Shown here: positions 42,330 to 51,754 of the stretch, piece after piece | Layout: each line of letters opens with the position of its first letter | Numbering within the stretch: the first letter of the stretch is position 1 | DNA from: Flagellimonas sp. 389 | GTDB taxonomy: Bacteria; Bacteroidota; Bacteroidia; Flavobacteriales; Flavobacteriaceae | NCBI RefSeq assembly: GCF_018449435.1 | Contig: NZ_JAHCMU010000002.1 | Location: forward strand, 124,001 to 188,000 | DNA: 64,000 nucleotides | Direction: 5' to 3' | Translations under genes and position numbers: made by a program | The notes under the pieces: model-generated | What the model saw: the letters and a program-made list of their open reading frames with translations, nothing else | Told to the model about the DNA's origin: nothing | Databases searched by the model: none

Positions 42330-43262
42330 TTACTTATTAAGTTCCAATAAAAAAAGCAATAAGGGCAGAACCATACAGATGATGATGATGACTTCGCGCA
42401 AACGCATTTTTTTAATAGTCTCTAGATAATTGGTGAGAAAAACAGCCGCTGGAAAAAAGGAAAATATCACGGGAGTAGCATTATTGGATTTGAACAGGCT
42501 CACTAGAATCGCCAAAACAAAAACCAAAGAGACAATTTGTAGCACCAATTGTTTACCGCCTCCTTTTTGCTGCAACCTTACAAAGACCAAAACGATTACG
42601 ACCAGTATTAAAAAAGTATAACTCAATAATTTAATTGTTGAAGCTTTTCCAAAGAAACCTGTCATTAAAAAATCGATTGAAAAGCTATAATGTTCCCAAA
42701 AAAAAGAAAGATTGCCATCTAAGGCCAACACCGCAGATGAAAGCATAAAAACAGTTAGAATTGCTATAATGGGAACCATCCAATTTTTGACCGTTTTTCT
42801 ATCATAAACATTGATTACTGCAAAAACAAGTATTAAGAAAATCAATGCCCAATCATAGAACAAACTCGCTATACAGATTAAAAAAGATGCATCAAAAATC
42901 TTGTGCTTTACATTTTTCATCGACTTAACGGCCAATAGTCTCCATACTGCCAACAACAGGAAAAAATTACAAAAAATAGCGCGCTCGTGAAGAAGAACAT
43001 CGGAGAACCCAACGAGCAAAAGCACAAAAAACAACGGTGTGTATGAGCTAAAATCCGTTACTTTTTCAATTCTTACGATTTTATTGATCATATAGACAGA
43101 AAACAGAAGCACGCCAACTGTTAAGATCTGTAAGGGAATTGCATCTATATCTATTTGATAGCCCGAGCCATAAAAAACAAAGAAGCAGTAAAAGAGAAAC
43201 ACAAAGACCGATAGTACAATATAGTTTATCGGTTTTGTTTTGCTGAAAAAGCTTGAAATCAT
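42330..43262 (-). CDS. DUF6427 family membrane protein
   Basis: 310 residues with eight to ten hydrophobic segments. The N-terminus ISSFFSKTKPINYIVL is typical of DUF6427 proteins, which accompany the purD and DUF6341 genes in flavobacteria. No catalytic motif seen. 37 nt before the DUF4254 gene, same strand. Confidence 0.8.
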   Translation of the reverse strand: MISSFFSKTKPINYIVLSVFVFLFYCFFVFYGSGYQIDIDAIPLQILTVGVLLFSVYMINKIVRIEKVTDFSSYTPLFFVLLLVGFSDVLLHERAIFCNFFLLLAVWRLLAVKSMKNVKHKIFDASFLICIASLFYDWALIFLILVFAVINVYDRKTVKNWMVPIIAILTVFMLSSAVLALDGNLSFFWEHYSFSIDFLMTGFFGKASTIKLLSYTFLILVVIVLVFVRLQQKGGGKQLVLQIVSLVFVLAILVSLFKSNNATPVIFSFFPAAVFLTNYLETIKKMRLREVIIIICMVLPLLLFLLELNK

Positions 43263-43282
43263 GTTTGGTTTTACTACTTTTG
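43253..43282 (+). promoter_or_regulatory. Promoter for the DUF6341 gene
   Basis: TTG (43253-43255), 19 nt, TACTTTTG (43275-43282): both Bacteroidota -33 and -7 elements with a standard spacing, ending 19 nt before the ATG. The -33 element overlaps the start of the divergent DUF6427 gene. Confidence 0.75.
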
Positions 43283-43301
43283 TAACGTAAATATAGCTAA
43301 G

Positions 43302-43523
43302 ATGAGCAAGTTTTTTTACGGCATTGAAGACTTATTTGTGAATGTTCTTTTTGCGCCTTATGATTTTTTCCGATTTGTAGAAAGCTGGTGGGCTTCAAAC
43401 TCCATCAATTGGATTTTCTTCGTTATTGGTTTTGTTGCCATGATCTATTGGATGGGACAACTTAAGATTTTCAATGACAATAATGAGGAGGATAAGAGCA
43501 TAAGCTCACATTCTTATCTATAG
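43302..43523 (+). CDS. DUF6341 family small membrane protein
   Basis: 73 residues. MSKFFYGIEDLFVNVLFAPYDFFRFVE is an amphipathic helix, then one membrane span (about 37-53, INWIFFVIGFVAMIYWM) and a short acidic tail. A conserved flavobacterial small protein of unknown function. Divergent from DUF6427, and its last 6 nt overlap the end of purD. Confidence 0.8.
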   Translation: MSKFFYGIEDLFVNVLFAPYDFFRFVESWWASNSINWIFFVIGFVAMIYWMGQLKIFNDNNEEDKSISSHSYL

Positions 43524-44789
43524 GTCAAATCCTAAATCCTTCCTGTAGTACATTCCATCGAAATGTAGTTTTTCTATATTTTGATAGGATTTTTGTAGTG
43601 CTTCTTGAAAGTCTTTCCCAAAAGACGTGACTGCTATCACACGTCCGCCGTTTGTCACTATTTTTTCATTGTTTGATTTAGTTCCAGCGTGAAAAACCAT
43701 GGAGTCCTTAATGTTTTCGATTCCAGAGATTTCCTTTCCTTTTTCATAAGCTTCGGGGTAACCACCAGATACGGCCATGACCGTAGTAGCCGTTCTTTCG
43801 TCTATTTCAAGGTTGATTTCATCTAACTTACCATTTGCCATAGCAACAAGAATATCCACGACGTCCGTTTTTATTCTGGGCATTACCACCTCTGTTTCAG
43901 GGTCGCCCATGCGAACATTGTATTCTATGACCTTGGGTATGTCTCCAACTTTTATCAATCCAATAAATATAAATCCAACATAAGGCAAATTATCCTTTTT
44001 AAGGCCCTCTACGGTAGGTTTTACGATTTGCTGCTCAATTAGCTGCATAAAAGCATCATCTGCGAAAGGAACAGGCGAAATGGCGCCCATACCCCCTGTA
44101 TTTAAACCTGTATCGCCTTCTCCAATGCGTTTATAGTCTTTTGCTGTAGGTAATATTTTATAATTGGTTCCATCCGTCAACACAAAACAGCTTAATTCTA
44201 TTCCGTCCAAGAATTCTTCGATGACCACGGTAGCACTTGCCGAACCAAATTTTGAATCCACCAGCATGGATTTGAGCTCTGCCTTGGCTTCTTCCAAATC
44301 TTGAAGAATCAAAACTCCTTTCCCAGCTGCCAAGCCATCTGCCTTAAGTACGTAAGGAGGCTTTAAGGTCTCTAAAAAAGCATGTCCTTCTTCCAAATTG
44401 TCTGAAGTAAAACTTTGATACGCTGCCGTAGGGATTTTGTGGCGCATCATGAATTCTTTGGCAAATTCTTTACTGCCTTCAAGTTCAGCTGCAGCTTTTT
44501 GTGGACCAATGACAGCGATATTCTTTAATTCAGCATCTTCTAAGAAAAAATCATGAATTCCATTTACTAGTGGGTCTTCGGGGCCAACTACCACTAAATC
44601 GATACTCTTTTCCACAACCGCTCTTTTAATGGCATCAAAATCATTTACGCCAATAGCTATATTAGTCGCAATTTCTGATGTGCCCGCATTACCTGGAGCT
44701 ACAAAAAGTTGTTTTGTTTTAGGACTTTCAGCGATTTTATGGGCAATCGCATGTTCGCGACCACCAGAACCTAGGATTAGAATATTCAT
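43518..44789 (-). CDS. purD: Phosphoribosylamine--glycine ligase
   Basis: 423 residues from the ATG at 44787-44789 (MNILILGSGGREHAIAHK). Ten further codons upstream are open but not part of the family. The ATP-grasp core includes PYVLKADGLAAGKGV and EFLDGIELSCFVLTDG, and the catalytic NTGGMGAISP and EYNVRMGDPETEVVMPR blocks are intact. Second step of purine synthesis: joins 5-phosphoribosylamine and glycine. A -7 box lies 17 nt upstream. Confidence 0.97.
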   Translation of the reverse strand: MNILILGSGGREHAIAHKIAESPKTKQLFVAPGNAGTSEIATNIAIGVNDFDAIKRAVVEKSIDLVVVGPEDPLVNGIHDFFLEDAELKNIAVIGPQKAAAELEGSKEFAKEFMMRHKIPTAAYQSFTSDNLEEGHAFLETLKPPYVLKADGLAAGKGVLILQDLEEAKAELKSMLVDSKFGSASATVVIEEFLDGIELSCFVLTDGTNYKILPTAKDYKRIGEGDTGLNTGGMGAISPVPFADDAFMQLIEQQIVKPTVEGLKKDNLPYVGFIFIGLIKVGDIPKVIEYNVRMGDPETEVVMPRIKTDVVDILVAMANGKLDEINLEIDERTATTVMAVSGGYPEAYEKGKEISGIENIKDSMVFHAGTKSNNEKIVTNGGRVIAVTSFGKDFQEALQKSYQNIEKLHFDGMYYRKDLGFDL

Positions 44790-44805
44790 CGATTGGAAAT
44801 TTTGG

Positions 44806-44813
44806 CAAAAATA
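44806..44813 (-). promoter_or_regulatory. Candidate promoter -7 box for purD
   Basis: Minus-strand TATTTTTG matches TAnnTTTG, 16 nt before the purD ATG, followed by CC. No ideal -33 TTG at 19-nt spacing. Confidence 0.5.
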
Positions 44814-44849
44814 ACCCAATTCGAATATTCGATAAGTGATATCCCTGTT

Positions 44850-45836
44850 TTATTTACCGTTCAAATGTGAAAAATCCCGATGCTCTTTTCGGTGGAGCTC
44901 TTCTGGGGTCAAGGATTTAAAGTATTCAAACACCTTTTTCAAACCTTCTGAACGATGAACCTGTGGTTCCCATTCCAAAATTTCTTTTGCCCGGCTGATA
45001 TCTGGTTGACGTTGTAACGGGTCGTCCTTGGGCAATGGTTTATACACTATTTTTTGATCCGTTCCTGTAAGTTTGATGATTTCTTGTGCAAACTCCAGAA
45101 TGGTAGTTTCATCTGGGTTACCAATGTTGATAGGCTCAACGTAATCGCTCATCAATAGACGATAAATTCCCTCTACCTGGTCATCGATATAGGTAAAGGA
45201 TCGTGTCTGCGAACCATCCCCAAAAACCGTTAAATCCTCTCCACGCAACGCCTGGCCCATAAATGCAGGCACTACACGGCCGTCGTTTAAACGCATTCTA
45301 GAACCATACGTATTGAAAATACGAACAATGCGCGTATCCAATCCATGGTGGCGATGGTACGCCATAGTTATGGACTCCATAAAGCGTTTGGCTTCATCAT
45401 ACACGCCTCTTGGGCCGATTGGGCTTACGTTACCGTAATATTCCTCATTTTGGGGATGTACCAACGGGTCCCCATATACTTCTGACGTGGATGCTACTAA
45501 TATTCTTGCGTTCTTATTTTTTGCCAACCCCAATAAATTGAGCGTTCCCAAAGAACCGACCTTTAAAGTCTCTATTGGAATTTTTAAGTAGTCTATTGGG
45601 CTTGCTGGAGATGCAAAATGTAGAATATAGTCCAGATTACCTCCCAAATGGACAAAGGTAGAGACATCGTGGTGATGGAATTCAAAATGCTCCAAAGGAA
45701 ACAGATGCTCAATGTTCTTTAGGTCTCCTGTTATCAAGTTGTCCATAGCAATCACATGATGTCCTTCTGCTATAAACCTGTCACAAAGGTGTGAACCGAG
45801 AAAACCTGCAGCTCCTGTTATTAGGGTTTTTTTCAA
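44850..45836 (-). CDS. UDP-glucuronate decarboxylase (UDP-xylose synthase)
   Basis: 328 residues. Rossmann motif [10 protein letters not shown] (7-16), catalytic triad with Tyr146 and Lys150 (GVYDEAK), and the characteristic [21 protein letters not shown] of UDP-xylose synthases. Converts UDP-GlcA to UDP-Xyl, giving a pentose donor for the polysaccharide. Its start overlaps the WecA-like gene stop by 4 nt (ATGA). Confidence 0.92.
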   Translation of the reverse strand: MKKTLITGAAGFLGSHLCDRFIAEGHHVIAMDNLITGDLKNIEHLFPLEHFEFHHHDVSTFVHLGGNLDYILHFASPASPIDYLKIPIETLKVGSLGTLNLLGLAKNKNARILVASTSEVYGDPLVHPQNEEYYGNVSPIGPRGVYDEAKRFMESITMAYHRHHGLDTRIVRIFNTYGSRMRLNDGRVVPAFMGQALRGEDLTVFGDGSQTRSFTYIDDQVEGIYRLLMSDYVEPINIGNPDETTILEFAQEIIKLTGTDQKIVYKPLPKDDPLQRQPDISRAKEILEWEPQVHRSEGLKKVFEYFKSLTPEELHRKEHRDFSHLNGK

Positions 45837-46984
45837 TCGTTCTTTTTTTTCTGTTTGGAAGATGCTTCCGTCTTTTTCTTAATGGAATCGATTTTACGCT
45901 TTAAGCGTATTTTCTGTTTCAGTGTAGTAAAATTATAGTTATACTTGAAAAAAATATAGCCAAGCAGAATCACAACACTGACCAGCATGATAACCATGCC
46001 CAGATTCTTGGCCTTACTGCCCAAAATAATAAATAGGACTACAAAAAGTATATTAAAACACCCAATAATGAAACTAGCCTGTTTATGAGAGAGACCCCAG
46101 AAGTCTATGAGCACATGATGTACGTGGTTTCTATCAGGAGAAAACGGGCCTCTTTTGTTAGCTATCCGAATTGTAAATACCCTAGCTGTGTCGAACAAAG
46201 GAACAATTAGAATACTTATGGCTATAAGCGGTGCATTTTCCAACAAAAAGGGAAGACCTTCATAAGAATCAGGTTTTAGAGCCAAAAATTTTAAGGTAAG
46301 TACACTAATGATAAAGCCCACTATCAGAGAGCCGGTGTCTCCCATAAAAATCTTTTTATCCGATGAAATATTAAACCCAAAGAAGGCCATTAAACAGGCA
46401 TTCATGGTTATACTTAACAGTGCAAAGAAATATTCTTCCGATAAGTAGAAGATAGTTGTATAAATGACCATAATTACAATACCTACAATAGATGCTAATC
46501 CGTCAATACCATCAATCAAATTATATGAGTTGATGATGGTCAACATCAAAAAGCCCGCAATGACCAAATACAAAAAATATGGAATTTCGTAGATGTTCAA
46601 AAAACCATTGAGCGATTCTATTACAAAACTGTTATTCGCTAGAACAAAGGCTATGGCTAGGGTTTGCGCAATCAGCTTTGATCCAGGTGAAAGAACAACC
46701 AAATCATCTTTTAAACCTACAATAAAAAGTATTGTTAATCCTGGTATGATATAAATAACCTCATTAGAAACCTGCCAATTCTTTATAAAGAAGAATGCGA
46801 AAATCAAGGTAAAGTAAAAGGCAACTCCCCCCAATGTTGGCGTTCTATCTTTATGGGAACTCCTACTATTAGGATCGTCCATAAGCCTTTTATACTCAAC
46901 TACACCTATAATTTTAGGGATAGTCAAATAGACCAATAGAAAAGAGCCTATAAAAATAGATACTGCTGTTTCTAAAAAATTCAT
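45833..46984 (-). CDS. WecA/TagO-like undecaprenyl-phosphate sugar-1-phosphate transferase
   Basis: 383 residues with about 11 membrane spans. [21 protein letters not shown] (about 37-57) and [14 protein letters not shown] are the family's catalytic and Mg-binding motifs, and RNHVHH is the carbohydrate-recognition loop. It starts glycan synthesis by loading HexNAc-1-P on undecaprenyl phosphate. The tail is unusually Lys-rich ([15 protein letters not shown]). Confidence 0.92.
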   Translation of the reverse strand: MNFLETAVSIFIGSFLLVYLTIPKIIGVVEYKRLMDDPNSRSSHKDRTPTLGGVAFYFTLIFAFFFIKNWQVSNEVIYIIPGLTILFIVGLKDDLVVLSPGSKLIAQTLAIAFVLANNSFVIESLNGFLNIYEIPYFLYLVIAGFLMLTIINSYNLIDGIDGLASIVGIVIMVIYTTIFYLSEEYFFALLSITMNACLMAFFGFNISSDKKIFMGDTGSLIVGFIISVLTLKFLALKPDSYEGLPFLLENAPLIAISILIVPLFDTARVFTIRIANKRGPFSPDRNHVHHVLIDFWGLSHKQASFIIGCFNILFVVLFIILGSKAKNLGMVIMLVSVVILLGYIFFKYNYNFTTLKQKIRLKRKIDSIKKKTEASSKQKKKND

Positions 46985-47056
46985 AATCTCTAAATCATAA
47001 AGTCGTTATTGGCTCAACTCTCTTATAAATGCAATAACCAATTCATCCCTGAGAAC

Positions 47057-48298
47057 TTAATCTTCTTTAAGTACTTTGTTTTCTTGCCAAATTGTTTTAT
47101 AATTATGAAGGGCAATGTCTTCCAAAATCTTCTTTGTTGCATTTTTAGTTGAAAATTTTGACTTTATCAATTTCATACCATTCTTACCCATTTTCATTCT
47201 TATTGTTTCGTTGTTTAAAAGTTCAATTGCATTATTTAATAGTTCCTTATCTTTTCCATTGAGTGTAATAAATCCTGCGCCTGATTTCTGAACAATCTCT
47301 TGAAGATCATTGCCGGGATTAACACTTCCAAGTATAGGCATTTCATTGGCCATATAACCCAGTAACTTACCTGGGAAGTTATGACTTGAATGCAATTTAT
47401 GCAGACTAAAAAGTCCTACGTCAAAATCAGAAAGCATTTTGTCATATTCATTTTGCACTACAGCACCAAGGTAATTAACATTAGAAAGTTCATTGTCTAT
47501 GATGGCCTTTTTTACTAATTCCACTTCATCGCCCAATCCAACAAAAACAAAATGCGAACTTGGATATTTTTGCATATTCTGCGCAAGTCTGACCAAATTC
47601 ATCATATCTTGAGATTTTCCCATGTTTCCACCATAAAAAAATACAACTTTCTCCGTCAATTTTAGTTTTGCTCTGTAATCTATTTTTGATTTTAATGGTC
47701 CCTTATCCTTGAATTCGTTTGTCCAATTATATAAAACACCTAGTGTTTTATTACTATTTACATTTTTATAAAACCACTCTAAATTGTTTGGGGATTGCAA
47801 TGCGATAAAATCTGCTGCTTGATAGTTCAATCTCTCAAAAAAACGAAAGTATCTAGTAATTGCCGAACCTTCCTTTATGATGTTTTGATCTATTGCCCAT
47901 TGAGGGAAAAAGTCTCTTAGAATGAGATAGGAGGGGCATCCCCAATGCTTCTTCATTGCCTGCACTAATGGCCCAAAAAAAATTGAGGGGGAGTAATAAA
48001 TAATCAAATCCTGTTTTTTATTTCTAAGCCTGAAAAAATAGTATAAGTACGCTCTGAATGATAAAAGACTTTCGTTAACAACCCTTCTAAGTTTTGATGT
48101 ATTCTTTATTTTCCCAGATCTAAATCTGTGAATGGAAAGATGATTTATTGGTTTTAACTCCTTTACTTTTTTGCCTGGAGTTAATACACTAACCTCATTT
48201 CCTTCCTTTATGAATTGCAAGGCTAGCTCGTGCATCATTTTAGCGGCAATCTTTATAGAATCCGGCAAATAATCATCTACTATAATGAGGATTTTCAT
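47057..48298 (-). CDS. GT4 glycosyltransferase, WbuB-like (L-FucNAc transferase type)
   Basis: 413 residues. The N-terminus ILIIVDDYLPDSIKIAAKMMHELALQF is that of WbuB-type enzymes. The C-terminal GT-B nucleotide site has KLLGYMANEMPILGSVNPGNDLQEIV (E-x7-E like region). WbuB proteins are associated with transfer of L-FucNAc or related sugars, in keeping with the sugar genes directly upstream. 3 nt after the RmlD-like gene. Confidence 0.85.
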   Translation of the reverse strand: MKILIIVDDYLPDSIKIAAKMMHELALQFIKEGNEVSVLTPGKKVKELKPINHLSIHRFRSGKIKNTSKLRRVVNESLLSFRAYLYYFFRLRNKKQDLIIYYSPSIFFGPLVQAMKKHWGCPSYLILRDFFPQWAIDQNIIKEGSAITRYFRFFERLNYQAADFIALQSPNNLEWFYKNVNSNKTLGVLYNWTNEFKDKGPLKSKIDYRAKLKLTEKVVFFYGGNMGKSQDMMNLVRLAQNMQKYPSSHFVFVGLGDEVELVKKAIIDNELSNVNYLGAVVQNEYDKMLSDFDVGLFSLHKLHSSHNFPGKLLGYMANEMPILGSVNPGNDLQEIVQKSGAGFITLNGKDKELLNNAIELLNNETIRMKMGKNGMKLIKSKFSTKNATKKILEDIALHNYKTIWQENKVLKED

Positions 48299-48301
48299 AA
48301 A

Positions 48302-49180
48302 TCAAAGACTGTAATGCTTATAGCTCGGTAAATTTGCCTTCATATCATCAGCCATTTCTCCAACCATAACTTCGTAAGACGGGATTTTGTAACTAATTTT
48401 CTGCTTAGTGTCAATAAAGCTTTTATCAATTGCTTTTCCAGGTATGGCGTTTATTGATATCTTTTTGTCAAAAAACTTTTCAAATAATCTTAGCAATTCA
48501 TATTTGGATATAGATGTATTATTGGTTACGTGATATATACCCGTCAAATTATCCAAAAGCGTAGCCTCAATGAAACGTGCTAACTCTAACGTGGTTACCC
48601 CGGACCAAATGGATTTTTTATATCCTTGAATGGTTCCATTTTGACTAAGAAACCATTGTAAAAGGCCTTCTCCTTTCTCTTTAAGTTCAGGCCCAATTAT
48701 TGAAGTTCTTATTGTTAAGTGATTGCCGTAATCCACTTCACCCAATGCCTTAGTTTTAGCATAGTTGTCTTTTCCATCTTTTTCGTCATTTTCCTTATAC
48801 TGTCCTTCCAATCCAGAAAAAACGCAATCGGTAGATATGTGTATTAGCTTTGAATTTATTTGAGAGCAAGTTTTAGCAAGGAAATGTGGCAAATAACTAT
48901 TCACGTATATTGCATTAGAAATATCACTATTTGACTTACTAATTAAGATGCCCACACAATTAATGACATAATTTGGTTTTATTTGATGTAAAATTTGTTC
49001 TAATTTCTGCCTGTTTGTTACATCTAAAATAATGCTCTCAGAAGACGTAAGCATGCTCCGGGTAATATCCCATATATCGTATTTATGTTCTTTTTTCTTA
49101 AAGCATTTGTATACTTGATGCCCGAGCATCCCTGAAGAACCAATAATTAAAATTCTTTTTTTCTCTTTTAGTTTTTCCAA
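48302..49180 (-). CDS. RmlD-like SDR reductase (WbvR-type)
   Basis: 292 residues. Rossmann GSSGMLGHQVY (about 14-24), the STDCVF motif, and catalytic YAKTK (about residues 142-146). Substrate-binding region LTIRTSIIGPELK. RmlD-like reductases of this context (WbvR in L-QuiNAc pathways) reduce a UDP-4-keto-L-hexosamine. Overlaps the 2-epimerase gene by 13 nt. Alternative: the first part of a split FnlB/CapF. Confidence 0.82.
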   Translation of the reverse strand: MEKLKEKKRILIIGSSGMLGHQVYKCFKKKEHKYDIWDITRSMLTSSESIILDVTNRQKLEQILHQIKPNYVINCVGILISKSNSDISNAIYVNSYLPHFLAKTCSQINSKLIHISTDCVFSGLEGQYKENDEKDGKDNYAKTKALGEVDYGNHLTIRTSIIGPELKEKGEGLLQWFLSQNGTIQGYKKSIWSGVTTLELARFIEATLLDNLTGIYHVTNNTSISKYELLRLFEKFFDKKISINAIPGKAIDKSFIDTKQKISYKIPSYEVMVGEMADDMKANLPSYKHYSL

Positions 49181-50292
49181 ACCGTTCTTTTTATATAGTC
49201 AGTATATGATAAAATAATCCTTAAGACTTTTTTAGAGACATTATCAGTGTCATAATCATCAACTAACTTGATGTTTCTTTTGGATGAATTGTGATGACTT
49301 CTCACCACCATAATACATTCAAGTACTCTTTCTTTTTTCAGTCCTGACATTACCAGCGTCCCTTCATCCATGCCCTCTGGTCTCTCATGAGCCTGACGAA
49401 TTGTAATCGCTGGCAGATTTAAGATAGAAGCCTCTTCGGTTATAGTTCCACTATCTGAAATTACACAAAATGCATTTTTTTGAAGTTTTATATAATTATG
49501 GAAACCATACGGCTTGGAAAAAACCAACAGCGGGTTCTTATTTACATATCCTTTTGCTTCTAACTTTTTTCTTGTTCTGGGATGAGTTGAAATTAGTATC
49601 TTCTTTTTATACTCCTTTGAAATGGCTTCAAGTGTTTGTAGCAAGTCATTAAAATTTACTTCGTAGTCAACATTTTCTTCTCTATGAATACTTACAACGA
49701 AATAATCACCCTTTTTTAAACCTTCGTCTTCCAAAATCGTCGACTTGTCAATCCGTTCCATATTTTTTCCTAGAACCTCAAGCATTGGAGAGCCTGTTTT
49801 AACGACTGTTTCTGGTTTAATTCCTTCGTTTATCAAATACCTTCTAGCATGTTCCGATAGAGGCATGTTAATATCGCTCAGGTGGTCTACTATTTTTCTA
49901 TTTATCTCCTCTGGTACTCGCTGATCAAAGCAACGATTACCAGCTTCCATATGAAAAATTGGGATTTGATGTTTCTTGGCAGAAATAACAGATAGGCAGC
50001 TATTTGTGTCCCCGTAGAGCAATAATGCATCTGGCTTTTCGGCTAGAAAAACTTTATCTGATTTTGCTATTACATTTGCAATCGTGTCAATAGGATTATT
50101 TCCTGAAGCGTTTAAAAAGTAATCTGGTCTTCTAAGACCTAAATCATCAAAGAAAACTTCGTTAAGCTCATAATCATAGTTTTGCCCAGAGTGTACCAAG
50201 ATATGATTTGAATGTCTGTCCAATTCCTTAATCACCTCACTGAGTTTTATTATCTCTGGCCTTGTTCCAACAACTGTCATTATTTTAATCAT
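49168..50292 (-). CDS. UDP-HexNAc 2-epimerase (non-hydrolysing; FnlC/WbjD-type)
   Basis: 374 residues. N-terminal TVVGTRPEIIKLSEVIKEL, GDTNSCLS, MEAGNRCFDQRVPEEINRKIVDHLSDINMPLSEHARRYL, and ISDSGTITEEAS are the complete WecB-fold motifs. In this gene set it should act last, inverting C2 of a UDP-L-hexosamine to give UDP-L-FucNAc or UDP-L-QuiNAc. The protein is complete, unlike the decayed wecB copy at 59.6-59.9 kb. Confidence 0.9.
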   Translation of the reverse strand: MIKIMTVVGTRPEIIKLSEVIKELDRHSNHILVHSGQNYDYELNEVFFDDLGLRRPDYFLNASGNNPIDTIANVIAKSDKVFLAEKPDALLLYGDTNSCLSVISAKKHQIPIFHMEAGNRCFDQRVPEEINRKIVDHLSDINMPLSEHARRYLINEGIKPETVVKTGSPMLEVLGKNMERIDKSTILEDEGLKKGDYFVVSIHREENVDYEVNFNDLLQTLEAISKEYKKKILISTHPRTRKKLEAKGYVNKNPLLVFSKPYGFHNYIKLQKNAFCVISDSGTITEEASILNLPAITIRQAHERPEGMDEGTLVMSGLKKERVLECIMVVRSHHNSSKRNIKLVDDYDTDNVSKKVLRIILSYTDYIKRTVWKN

Positions 50293-50298
50293 ACTATA

Positions 50299-50754
50299 CT
50301 AATTTAGGTCGTTCCAATTCAACCACATCTCGCTGTCATATCGATATTCATCACCTGCTTGAAGATTCTCATAGGAATTGTCACTAAAGGAAATAAGTAT
50401 TGATTCTTTGGCTTTGGCCTTAACGCCGTTAGCATAACCTCTAGGTATGTGCAAAACTGAGGGTTCATCGCTTTTTAGTTGATAGATCTCTACTTCAAGT
50501 TGTTGTGATGGTTTTTCCCAGTTATCGATTCTTACACACGCAATCCAAAAACAACCTGAAATGACATGAAAAGATCTTGACTGATACTTATGGCCTTGCC
50601 AAGCTCTTACTATTTCTGTACTGGGGTGAGCTATTGTGTAGAAACGCTTAATCTTTTCCATTGAGAAATTATTAACAAAAGATAGTTTTCCTCGTTTGTC
50701 TATGTGATTGTTCCCCTTTATTAACAATGGCTTATTTGTCTCTTCTATACTCAT
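50299..50754 (-). CDS. Cupin sugar epimerase (FnlB/CapF C-terminal-like)
   Basis: 151 residues, a single cupin. HPSTEIVRAWQGHKYQSRSFHVISGCFWIACVRID and LHIPRGYANGVKAKAKESILISFSDNSYE resemble the dTDP-sugar 3,5-epimerase-like/cupin half of CapF and WbjC. In those enzymes the cupin and the SDR reductase are one chain; here they are separate genes. It overlaps the wbjB-like gene by 23 nt. Confidence 0.8.
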   Translation of the reverse strand: MSIEETNKPLLIKGNNHIDKRGKLSFVNNFSMEKIKRFYTIAHPSTEIVRAWQGHKYQSRSFHVISGCFWIACVRIDNWEKPSQQLEVEIYQLKSDEPSVLHIPRGYANGVKAKAKESILISFSDNSYENLQAGDEYRYDSEMWLNWNDLN

Positions 50755-51754
50755 CCAAAATATTTAAATATGAAAGTTCCAAAATCTTTTTCTTAACTTC
50801 CGACACAGTCAGTCTTTTTGTATTATGCGAGTGATATTCTTCTCTTTGGGATAACGACTCATTCCCTTTTTCAAAATACTTGCTGTAATTCAAATCTCTA
50901 TTGTCAGCAGGAACCTTGAAATAACCTCCTAAATCTTCGGCTTTTGCAAACTCTTCTTTAGTTAATAAGGTCTCATATAACTTTTCCCCATGTCTTGTGC
51001 CAATAATTTTAACCGGCACATTTACATTACATATTTCCTGAATTGCGTTAGCTAAATCCTCCACAGTACTTGCAGGAGATTTCTGCACAAATAAATCACC
51101 TTGTTTTCCATTTTTAAATGCATAAAGCACCAAGTCCACAGCTTCATCCAAAGACATCATAAACCTCGTCATTTTAGGGTCGGTAACCGTTATCTCAGTG
51201 GATTGCTTTATTTGGTCAAAAAAAAGAGGGATAACAGAACCTCTTGAAGCCATTACGTTTCCATATCGTGTGATACTTATAATAGGCCCACCTATTGGTA
51301 TATTTCTTGATTCTGCTACAGCAACTTTTTCCATAAGAGCTTTCGAAATTCCCATAGCATTAATTGGATAAGCGGCTTTGTCGGTGCTTAGACATACAAC
51401 TCTTTCTACTGTGTTACTAGTTGCTGCCTTAATAACATTAGAAGTTCCAATAACATTAGTTTTTGTTGCTTCCAATGGAAAAAATTCACAAGATGGAACT
51501 TGCTTTAAGGCTGCAGCATGAAAAACAAAGTGAATTCCTTTCATGGCGGTATTAACACTATCCAAATCTCTAACATCCCCTAGATAAAATTTTATTTTAT
51601 CATTACCGTATTGAGTTCGCATATCGTTTTGTTTTTTTTCATCTCTTGAAAAAATCCTTATTTCTTCTATATCCGAGCTTAAAAGTCCCTTTAAAACGGC
51701 ATTGCCAAAAGAACCCGTGCCTCCTGTAATTAAAAGTTTCTTCCCCTTAAACAT
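50732..51754 (-). CDS. UDP-GlcNAc 4,6-dehydratase (WbjB/FnlA/CapE-type)
   Basis: 340 residues. GKKLLITGGTGSFG (about 4-17) binds NADP. STDKAAYPINAMGISKALMEK, with Met in place of the classical catalytic Tyr spacing, is diagnostic of the inverting 4,6-dehydratase/5-epimerase subfamily. First enzyme from UDP-GlcNAc towards UDP-L-FucNAc or L-QuiNAc. Overlaps the upstream glycosyltransferase by 8 nt. Confidence 0.92.
   Translation of the reverse strand: MFKGKKLLITGGTGSFGNAVLKGLLSSDIEEIRIFSRDEKKQNDMRTQYGNDKIKFYLGDVRDLDSVNTAMKGIHFVFHAAALKQVPSCEFFPLEATKTNVIGTSNVIKAATSNTVERVVCLSTDKAAYPINAMGISKALMEKVAVAESRNIPIGGPIISITRYGNVMASRGSVIPLFFDQIKQSTEITVTDPKMTRFMMSLDEAVDLVLYAFKNGKQGDLFVQKSPASTVEDLANAIQEICNVNVPVKIIGTRHGEKLYETLLTKEEFAKAEDLGGYFKVPADNRDLNYSKYFEKGNESLSQREEYHSHNTKRLTVSEVKKKILELSYLNILDEYRRDK

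Noticed and set aside
49470..49652. Short plus-strand ORF opposite the 2-epimerase gene
   Set aside because: Mirror-frame shadow of a well-supported enzyme gene; no leader or homology.
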